The notes beneath the pieces were generated by a model. It searched no databases and was not told the DNA's origin. It saw only the letters and a list, made by a program, of their open reading frames with translations. The position numbers and the translations under genes are program-made. 12,940 nt of DNA from Methanomassiliicoccales archaeon (GTDB lineage: Archaea > Thermoplasmatota > Thermoplasmata > Methanomassiliicoccales > Methanomethylophilaceae), in contig CAAFZG010000037.1 in the NCBI GenBank assembly GCA_900767505.1, positions 1 to 12,940 of the forward strand, given 5' to 3'. Positions 6,988 through 11,893 of the stretch are shown here, one piece after another; the first letter of the stretch is position 1; each line of letters opens with the position of its first letter.

Positions 6988-7021
6988 GCTGCCGGAAAAA
7001 AGAAGCTGCCGGAAAAAAGAA
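6988..7021 (-). terminator. Tandem 17-bp direct repeat acting as double T-tract terminator of the MFS gene
   Basis: GCTGCCGGAAAAAAGAA occurs twice with no gap (6988-7004 and 7005-7021). It begins one base beyond the MFS stop codon. Read on the minus strand each copy supplies a T6 tract, the kind of signal that ends archaeal transcription. This is therefore probably a duplicated terminator. Confidence 0.65.
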
Positions 7022-7022
7022 T

Positions 7023-8621
7023 TTACTGGCCCTCTTCGACCTTCTTCTTGGCGCTCTCGAACTCCTCGTCCACGTCGGGGCTCTGGGCCTTGAAGATCAA
7101 TCCGATGACCACCAGCAGGAGGATGATGGCTCCGCCCGCGATGAACGAGAAGTCGACGCTGTTCGCGAATGCGGACATGATGTCGCCGATATGCTCGGGG
7201 AATGCCATGATGTAGTTCAGGATACCCGTGTTGATCGATCCGCCGTTCATGTCCTTGAGGGCATCGAAGACCCCGGGGTATGCGGCCAGCTGATTCTGCA
7301 GCTCCCCGGACAGCTTCGAGTTGATCAGCAGCGAGAATATCGCCGTACCCATGGTGCATCCGATGGACCTCAGGAGATTGACCGACGATGTGGTCATTCC
7401 GATCTCCGAGGGTCTGGAGCTGTTCTGAACGGCCGTCATTACAACGGACATCATGCACCCGAGGCCGAGTCCGAGGATGAAGATACCGAGCAGGTAGCGC
7501 GTCATGTACGTGTCGCGGACGGCCTGCGTCATCACCATGCCAGGGTCGACGGTCATTCCAGACAGATAGTACAGTCCGATGAAACACAGTATCGGACCGA
7601 CTACGAGCCACGGCCTATACCCAGTCTTATGGACGAAAGCACCGGACGACAGGGATGTGATCATCATACCGGCTATCATGGCAAGGGACCATACGCCTGC
7701 CTCGAGGGTGTCGAGGCCCATGACCGCGATGACGAACATATTGGTGTACATCATCGCACCGATCATTCCGATTCCGAAGATGAACATGAACACGGCGGCC
7801 ATGATGACGGTCTTGTTCCTGATCAGATGAGGGGCGAGGATGGGCTCGATCGCCTTCTTCTCCACCTTTATAAAGAGTATGAGGAGCACTACGGCCAGAG
7901 CGATCATCGCGAAGGAGACCGCGCTGACCCATTCGAACTTGGTTCCGCCGAACTCGATGAACAGCAGGATGTCGGCGAGGAAGATCGTCAGAAGCACTAT
8001 TCCCTTTGTGTCTATGTGCCTGACCCCGTCATCGATCGGTGTCGGGAACTTCTTGATCGTCAGAACGAAGGCCGCGATCGCAAGGGGTATATTGATGTAG
8101 AAGCACCAATGCCAGCTCGCCACTCCCTCGATGTATCCTCCCAGGAGGGGACCGATTCCGCTTCCGACTCCGAAGATGGCTCCGAGGATACCCTGCATCC
8201 TGGCCCTGTCGCTCGGAGAGTAGAGATCGGCGACGGCCGCCATGGCAACGGGGATCAGGATACCTCCGCCCAGACCCTGGATGGCACGGCAGAAGATGAA
8301 GAACTCCATGCTGGTGGACATACCCGCAAGAACGGATCCGCCGGTGAACAGTCCGAGTCCGATGAGGAAAAGGGGCTTCCTTCCGTAGATGTCTGATAGT
8401 TTTCCCGCTACGGGGATCATTATGGTCTCGCACAGCATGTATGCGGTGGCCATCCACGCATACAGCCCCAGACCTCCAAGGTCCTGAGCAACGATGGTCC
8501 CGATGGTGCCCACGATGGTTCCATCGAAACATGCCGCAAGCATCGCGATGCACAGACCGACCATAATGGTGTTGCGCACCTTCGGGTCGATGTTCCTATA
8601 GGTGATTTGTTCGACTGCTAT
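7023..8621 (-). CDS. MFS drug efflux transporter, DHA2 family (14 TM)
   Basis: The roughly 532-residue membrane protein is a proton-driven exporter of the EmrB/QacA type. Visible motifs are the TM1 'FDGTIVGTIGTI' (equivalent of LDxTIVNVALP), motif A GKLSDIYGRKPL between TM2 and TM3, and motif C GAIFGVGSGIGPLLGGYI in TM5. Long hydrophobic runs continue to a total consistent with 14 helices, ending in an acidic/basic cytoplasmic tail (VDEEFESAKKKVEEGQ). The start is odd. A perfect GAGGAGGT (8635-8628) is followed at 6 nt by codon ATA, not ATG, at 8621-8619, then AVEQITYRN. The only earlier start, TTG at 8696, lies upstream of the likely TATA box, and the next ATG is inside TM1. A MarR-family gene sits upstream on the same strand and probably controls it. 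Substrates cannot be inferred. Confidence 0.93.
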   Translation of the reverse strand: MAVEQITYRNIDPKVRNTIMVGLCIAMLAACFDGTIVGTIGTIVAQDLGGLGLYAWMATAYMLCETIMIPVAGKLSDIYGRKPLFLIGLGLFTGGSVLAGMSTSMEFFIFCRAIQGLGGGILIPVAMAAVADLYSPSDRARMQGILGAIFGVGSGIGPLLGGYIEGVASWHWCFYINIPLAIAAFVLTIKKFPTPIDDGVRHIDTKGIVLLTIFLADILLFIEFGGTKFEWVSAVSFAMIALAVVLLILFIKVEKKAIEPILAPHLIRNKTVIMAAVFMFIFGIGMIGAMMYTNMFVIAVMGLDTLEAGVWSLAMIAGMMITSLSSGAFVHKTGYRPWLVVGPILCFIGLYYLSGMTVDPGMVMTQAVRDTYMTRYLLGIFILGLGLGCMMSVVMTAVQNSSRPSEIGMTTSSVNLLRSIGCTMGTAIFSLLINSKLSGELQNQLAAYPGVFDALKDMNGGSINTGILNYIMAFPEHIGDIMSAFANSVDFSFIAGGAIILLLVVIGLIFKAQSPDVDEEFESAKKKVEEGQ

Positions 8622-8627
8622 CTTAAT

Positions 8628-8635
8628 ACCTCCTC
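8628..8635 (-). promoter_or_regulatory. Strong Shine-Dalgarno deciding the MFS start
   Basis: GAGGAGGT on the minus strand is a near-ideal ribosome site. Six bases separate it from the ATA codon at 8621, which is why ATA is proposed as the start. Confidence 0.75.
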
Positions 8636-8670
8636 GGAATTTGGTACGGAAGTCACCAGAATTGGATGCT

Positions 8671-8679
8671 GTATATGAA
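8671..8679 (-). promoter_or_regulatory. Probable TATA box of the MFS gene
   Basis: TTCATATAC on the minus strand would place transcription start near 8648, giving a leader of about 27 nt that contains the GAGGAGGT site. It lies 13 bp downstream of the palindromic operator candidate. Confidence 0.5.
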
Positions 8680-8692
8680 GGTTGGGAAAACA

Positions 8693-8713
8693 ACAAACGT
8701 TACTGACGTTTGT
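8693..8713. promoter_or_regulatory. Palindromic operator candidate for the MarR regulator
   Basis: ACAAACGT and its exact reverse complement ACGTTTGT are separated by five bases (TACTG). The 21-bp size and position just upstream of the MFS TATA box fit a dimeric winged-helix regulator such as the adjacent MarR protein. No second copy was seen at the MarR promoter. Confidence 0.6.
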
Positions 8714-8786
8714 CATATCCCGGCAGATACTGCATCGGAACGGCCCGAAAAGGATTGGAAAAGTAGAAATCTGATGTGTTTCCTGC

Positions 8787-8824
8787 CCGAAAGCGATAGT
8801 TTTGCTCTCAACTATCGGATTCGG
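8787..8824. repeat. 38-bp interrupted inverted repeat over the 3' end of the MarR gene
   Basis: CCGAA-AG-CGATAGTT is followed by 8 bases and AACTATCG-GA-TTCGG. Inner arms of 8 bp and outer arms of 5 bp are perfect, with a 2-nt mismatch between them. It covers the MarR stop codon at 8808-8810. No T tract follows on either strand, so it is not a classic terminator; it could be an RNA hairpin that protects or ends the MarR message, or a second protein site. Confidence 0.55.
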
Positions 8825-9266
8825 AAAGCTGGTTCATTAGCTCGGTCGTGTGATCGTCGATGCGCCTCATCAGACCGATGAGAGTCTGACGCTCCTCCTT
8901 GGTCAGAAATCCGAACACCGCCTGGTCCACGAGCATGAATGTCATGTTGCCCATGACCACGATGTCCTTTCCGAGATCCGTCAGTCTGAGGCTGTGGACC
9001 TTGCCCTCGCTCTCGTTGACGATCATCCTCATGTCCATCAGCTCGCGCACCCCCGTGGAGATGTACGATTTGTCGAACGGCAGACAGTCCACCAGATCCT
9101 TCTGCGACACCCCGTCCTGATCGGACATCGCCCTCAGGATCAGCAGATGATACGGCCTGATGCGGGAGTCGCCGAGGTACCGGGTGACCATCATACGGCT
9201 GACGTTCGAGGCCTTCCTGGGGAACACCATCATGAGGTCTATGAGGTCGTCGTTCTCGAAGCCCAT
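8808..9266 (-). CDS. MarR-family transcriptional regulator
   Basis: A 152-residue winged-helix protein with the MarR layout. An N-terminal dimerisation helix is followed by RPYHLLILRAMSDQDGVSQKDLVDCL (37-62), a recognition helix around FDKSYISTGVRELMDMRMI (64-82), a wing with VNESEGKVHSLRLTDLGKDIV (83-103), and a C-terminal helix pair. MarR proteins are dimeric repressors that usually release DNA on binding phenolic or toxic ligands, and they often sit beside efflux genes, as here. ATG 9266 is preferred over TTG 9281 because a TATA-like AATAAATAC about 31 bp upstream predicts transcription start only a few bases before it. It is transcribed toward the DHA2 pump, with an intergenic gap of about 186 bp holding the pump's own promoter and a palindromic site. 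Confidence 0.9.
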   Translation of the reverse strand: MGFENDDLIDLMMVFPRKASNVSRMMVTRYLGDSRIRPYHLLILRAMSDQDGVSQKDLVDCLPFDKSYISTGVRELMDMRMIVNESEGKVHSLRLTDLGKDIVVMGNMTFMLVDQAVFGFLTKEERQTLIGLMRRIDDHTTELMNQLSESDS

Positions 9267-9292
9267 GTTATCAGCCCCCAATCCCCGTCGGT

Positions 9293-9301
9293 GTATTTAT
9301 T
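9293..9301. promoter_or_regulatory. TATA element in the MarR/hydrolase divergent region
   Basis: AATAAATAC on the minus strand is placed for a nearly leaderless MarR mRNA. The same A/T patch (TATTTATT on the plus strand) is the only TATA-like sequence available to the divergent hydrolase gene, so the 95-bp region may hold overlapping promoters. Confidence 0.5.
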
Positions 9302-9361
9302 GGCGCACAGGCTACCGAAACACGATGTTCCGCACGCAGATGCCCCCGAAGGTGACGATAC

Positions 9362-10174
9362 ATGGATGACCTCAGACTGTCCGTGGCCCAGATGAACTCC
9401 GTTATCGGGGATGTCGGGGGGAATCTGAGAAGGATCGGAGAGATCTGTGCCGAGGCCTCGGCATCGGAAACGGACATCCTGTGCCTTCCGGAACTGTCCC
9501 TGACCGGATACGCCATGCCCGGCAGCAGGGAGACGTCCATCCAGGACGACCATCCTGCGATCGGCGAGATATGCGACATCTCCGCCGACACGGGTATGTG
9601 CATCTGCTTCGGCTACGCCGGCAGCGGACCTACGATCCGTCAGGCCGTGGCGGAGAACGGGAAGCTTGCAGGGCACTATGACAAAACCCACCTCGGCGAG
9701 AGGGAGACGGTCATGGAGGCGGGTTCTTCCATAGACGTCGTACGCACGTCCAAAGCGGTAATCGGGATCCAGATCTGCTGGGAATCGCATTTTCCGGAGA
9801 TCTCCACGACATTGGCCCTGAAAGGCGCCGACATCATACTGATGCCCTTCGCATCGGGACTCGCAGGTGAGCGCAGAAGGTCCGCATGGATGAGATGCCT
9901 TCCCGCACGCGCGTATGATAATACCGCATACATCGGAGCCTGCAACATGTCCGGCCCGAACGGTGCCGGGACGGAGTTCGGCGGCGGCGCGATGATCCTC
10001 GATCCGAGAGGGGAGGTCATGTGCGAGGATTTCAGCGGGAAAGGCATTGTGACGGCCGATCTTCCCTCCGAACCTCTGGAAAGGATCCGCAGGAAGGGCT
10101 ACGAGAGCATGAGGGACCTGTACTTCCTGGACAAGCGCCGTCCGGAACTGTATGAGGTCAGCAAAAGGATCTGA
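9362..10174 (+). CDS. Carbon-nitrogen hydrolase (nitrilase superfamily amidase)
   Basis: The 270-residue protein has the complete nitrilase-superfamily catalytic set. Glu44 is in LCLPELSLTGY, Lys108 in HYDKTHLGERE, and the nucleophile Cys139 in GIQICWESHFPE. The second conserved glutamate is probably Glu113. C-terminal conserved pieces are PARAYDNTAYIGACN, GGGAMILDPRGEVM and GIVTADL. Such enzymes cleave C-N bonds of amides, carbamoyl groups or omega-amides in the cytoplasm; the specific substrate (for example omega-amidase, N-carbamoylputrescine amidase or another small amide) cannot be decided. The start ATG 9362 follows GGTG at 9351-9354 with a 7-nt spacer. The gene is divergent from marR and seems to stand alone. 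Confidence 0.93.
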   Translation: MDDLRLSVAQMNSVIGDVGGNLRRIGEICAEASASETDILCLPELSLTGYAMPGSRETSIQDDHPAIGEICDISADTGMCICFGYAGSGPTIRQAVAENGKLAGHYDKTHLGERETVMEAGSSIDVVRTSKAVIGIQICWESHFPEISTTLALKGADIILMPFASGLAGERRRSAWMRCLPARAYDNTAYIGACNMSGPNGAGTEFGGGAMILDPRGEVMCEDFSGKGIVTADLPSEPLERIRRKGYESMRDLYFLDKRRPELYEVSKRI

Positions 10175-10206
10175 TGTCGCATCAGTAAGGTGATTATGGT
10201 ATACGG

Positions 10207-10255
10207 GGCGCCCGGCCCCAATTGTGATACTACGGCTATGCTATAACCGGGCGCC
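10207..10255. repeat. GC-rich 9-bp inverted repeat downstream of the hydrolase
   Basis: GGCGCCCGG (10207-10215) and CCGGGCGCC (10247-10255) are exact reverse complements around a 31-nt loop. It lies between the convergent ends of the hydrolase and the small gene. No T tract follows on either strand. It may be a bidirectional transcript-end structure or part of a small RNA. A 13-bp palindrome, GATTTGACAAATC, follows at 10259-10271. Confidence 0.6.
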
Positions 10256-10275
10256 TATGATTTGACAAATCGGTA

Positions 10276-10389
10276 TCAGATCATCCCTCTGATATCCACC
10301 TCCTCGGTCTCGTCCTCCCTCAGGAGCGCCGGATCGTCGTATTCCGACAGCATGATGCTGTTGAGAAGCGTCCTTATGTCGAGTCTCAT
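10276..10389 (-). CDS. 37-residue acidic small protein behind an iron-box-like promoter
   Basis: A short frame on the minus strand encodes a 37-residue protein starting MRLDIRTLLNSIMLSEYDDP and ending EEVDIRGMI. Evidence that it is real: GGAGG at 10404-10400 stands 10 nt before the ATG, codon choice is GC-rich in third positions and uses AGG/ATC/CTC like the neighbouring genes, and a TATA box (10449-10457) flanked by two palindromic sites lies at the right distance. It has no transmembrane helix, no Cys and no recognised domain; the C-terminal half is strongly acidic (REDETEEVD). The leader probably begins with a 6-bp hairpin (10407-10422) directly before the ribosome site. Function unknown; the promoter suggests metal-responsive control. 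Confidence 0.65.
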   Translation of the reverse strand: MRLDIRTLLNSIMLSEYDDPALLREDETEEVDIRGMI

Positions 10390-10429
10390 CGTTGTTCTGC
10401 CTCCGCAGGCCCGCTTGGGCCTCCATGAT

Positions 10430-10445
10430 TTTAGGATAGCCTAAA
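10430..10445. promoter_or_regulatory. DtxR/IdeR-like palindromic operator 1
   Basis: TTTAGGATAGCCTAAA has perfect 6-bp arms. Its core TTAGGATAGCCTAA matches 13 of 14 bases of the first part of the DtxR iron-box consensus (TTAGGTTAGCCTAA, from memory). It lies between the minus-strand TATA box and the expected transcription start, a position that would block transcription of the small gene. Confidence 0.65.
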
Positions 10446-10448
10446 TCA

Positions 10449-10457
10449 TATTTATAA
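10449..10457 (-). promoter_or_regulatory. TATA box of the small gene, between two operators
   Basis: TTATAAATA on the minus strand predicts transcription start near 10427, giving a leader of roughly 38 nt. The same A/T patch could also serve the plus strand. Confidence 0.6.
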
Positions 10458-10476
10458 TTTAGGAATGACTAAATTA
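10455..10476. promoter_or_regulatory. DtxR/IdeR-like palindromic operator 2
   Basis: TAATTTAG and CTAAATTA are perfect 8-bp arms around GAATGA. The arm spacing (TTTAG-N6-CTAAA) is identical to operator 1, with a centre-to-centre distance of 28 bp. It overlaps the upstream edge of the TATA box. Confidence 0.6.
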
Positions 10477-10537
10477 ATGGCATCGAACGGATCCGCAACC
10501 GTACACTGTGCATCCAACCATCCCGGCCAGGACACAG

Positions 10538-10546
10538 TTTTTATCT
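10538..10546 (+). promoter_or_regulatory. TATA box of the ATPase gene; leaderless start
   Basis: TTTTTATCT is centred about 27 bp before ATG 10570, placing transcription start at the start codon. No ribosome site precedes the ATG. Confidence 0.55.
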
Positions 10547-10569
10547 ATCTCGGATGCTGATTTCGGCAT

Positions 10570-11889
10570 ATGGATGGATGCGTCGGCCGTGCGGAAGAAT
10601 TGGGGTATCTCGAGAAGCTCTACGAGAAGGCACCTATAGCCTGTGCCATATGCGGACGCAAGCATCTGGGCAAGACCGCCCTGCTCAAATGGTTCTGCAG
10701 GGATAAGGACCACATCTACATCACCGGCACGGGCGACCTGAAGAGCGACAATCTCAAGGAGATCAGCCTCGCCCTGACCAGGCATTCCGACCACGAGATA
10801 GAGATCACGGACATCCTGGACCTGCTTCCCACGCTGGCCGACATCTGCAAGAGGAAGAGGACCGTGGTCATCATCGACAGGTTCTCCGATCTTATCGACA
10901 ACTTCCCCGAATTCAACTCGTATCTAAGGTCGTTCATGAACCGCGAGCTGCTGTCCAGCAGGATGCTGCTGATCGTATGCGACAACAACAGCTCCGTGTT
11001 CGGCAGATTCTATTACACTCTGGACCTGAAGCCGATGTCCTATCTGGACTGCAAAGGATTCCATCCGGATTACACACCGCTGCAGCACATAATGGCGTAC
11101 AGCATCGTCGGAGGCACCCCAGCATACCAGGAGCTCATCACCGGCGACCCCGTGGATGCGATAAGGGACCGGTTCTTCGACCACATGTCCGTGTTCTCGC
11201 TGGAGGTCGAGGGCATGGTGTCCACCGAGACATCGGTGAGCTCGTCGTGCAGCAAGATCCTCTCCGCCATGGCGGACGGATGCGAGAACGTACGCGACAT
11301 AGCGGACAGGACCGGACTGAGCGCATCGTTCTGCACCAAGCTCCTGGAGGACATGGAGCATAAGGGACTGATATTGAAGGAGACCTCCTCGGGCATACCC
11401 CGCAGGGCCGTGTACAGCATATGCAGCAACATCATCCGCTTCTTCTACGAGGTGGTGTACAAGTACACCCATCTGGTGGAGTTCGAATCGCCGCAGGATG
11501 CGTTCGAGGCCGCCAAACCCATGATCGACGGATACATGGAGAAGGGATTCAAATCGATCTGCATGGACTACGTCGTCCGCGAATACGATTATTCGTTCAT
11601 AGGAAGGCTCCGCAGGAAGGACGATTCCAAGGACTCCGTGGTGGATTTCGTCGCCAGCGCCAACATCAACGGCGTCAAGCGCATGATCGTGTGCAGATGC
11701 AGGCTCAAAGGGGATCCGTTCAGCGTCGCGGACCTGGACGAGCTCATGGGAAGAGGGAAGAGGATCGAAGGCTCCAACAAGCTCTACATCATGTTCTCCG
11801 GAAGCGGCTTCGACCCCGACCTCAGGACCAAGGCGAAAGGGGACACGGGCATAGTTCTGAGAGACCTGGCAGACGTCTACCGCGGATGA
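10570..11889 (+). CDS. Archaeal AAA-type ATPase with DUF234-like C-terminal domain
   Basis: A 439-residue member of the archaeal ATPase family (PF01637 type). Residues 4-13 (CVGRAEELGY) match the family's opening 'F.GRE.EL', and CGRKHLGKTALL gives Walker A at Gly29-Thr36. Walker B, TVVIID at 98-103, is followed by Arg104 where the family has Glu (IDEF), so the usual catalytic glutamate is missing. GGTPAY (181-186) is the conserved sensor/lid segment. A winged helix spans about 222-275, and the C-terminal part (324-405) matches DUF234. The PD-(D/E)xK-like core there keeps VVDF (Asp359) but has CRCR where ExK is expected. Cellular role of the family is unknown; it is common and multi-copy in archaea. 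The start is supported by TATA spacing. The glycerol kinase gene follows after 4 bp. Confidence 0.88.
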   Translation: MDGCVGRAEELGYLEKLYEKAPIACAICGRKHLGKTALLKWFCRDKDHIYITGTGDLKSDNLKEISLALTRHSDHEIEITDILDLLPTLADICKRKRTVVIIDRFSDLIDNFPEFNSYLRSFMNRELLSSRMLLIVCDNNSSVFGRFYYTLDLKPMSYLDCKGFHPDYTPLQHIMAYSIVGGTPAYQELITGDPVDAIRDRFFDHMSVFSLEVEGMVSTETSVSSSCSKILSAMADGCENVRDIADRTGLSASFCTKLLEDMEHKGLILKETSSGIPRRAVYSICSNIIRFFYEVVYKYTHLVEFESPQDAFEAAKPMIDGYMEKGFKSICMDYVVREYDYSFIGRLRRKDDSKDSVVDFVASANINGVKRMIVCRCRLKGDPFSVADLDELMGRGKRIEGSNKLYIMFSGSGFDPDLRTKAKGDTGIVLRDLADVYRG

Positions 11890-11893
11890 TCGC

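Noticed and set aside
6771..8396. 541-codon plus-strand frame opposite the MFS gene
   Set aside because: It is the antisense shadow of the efflux transporter, rich in His/Asp/Arg with no domain, and starts in a stretch with no promoter or ribosome site.
8622..8696. TTG start at 8696 for the MFS gene
   Set aside because: It would lie upstream of the likely TATA box, within the operator region, and would leave the strong ribosome site at 8628-8635 inside the coding sequence.
10207..10255. tRNA or insertion-element end at the GC-rich inverted repeat
   Set aside because: The element is only 49 nt with a single stem, too short for a tRNA, and there is no transposase or target duplication nearby.
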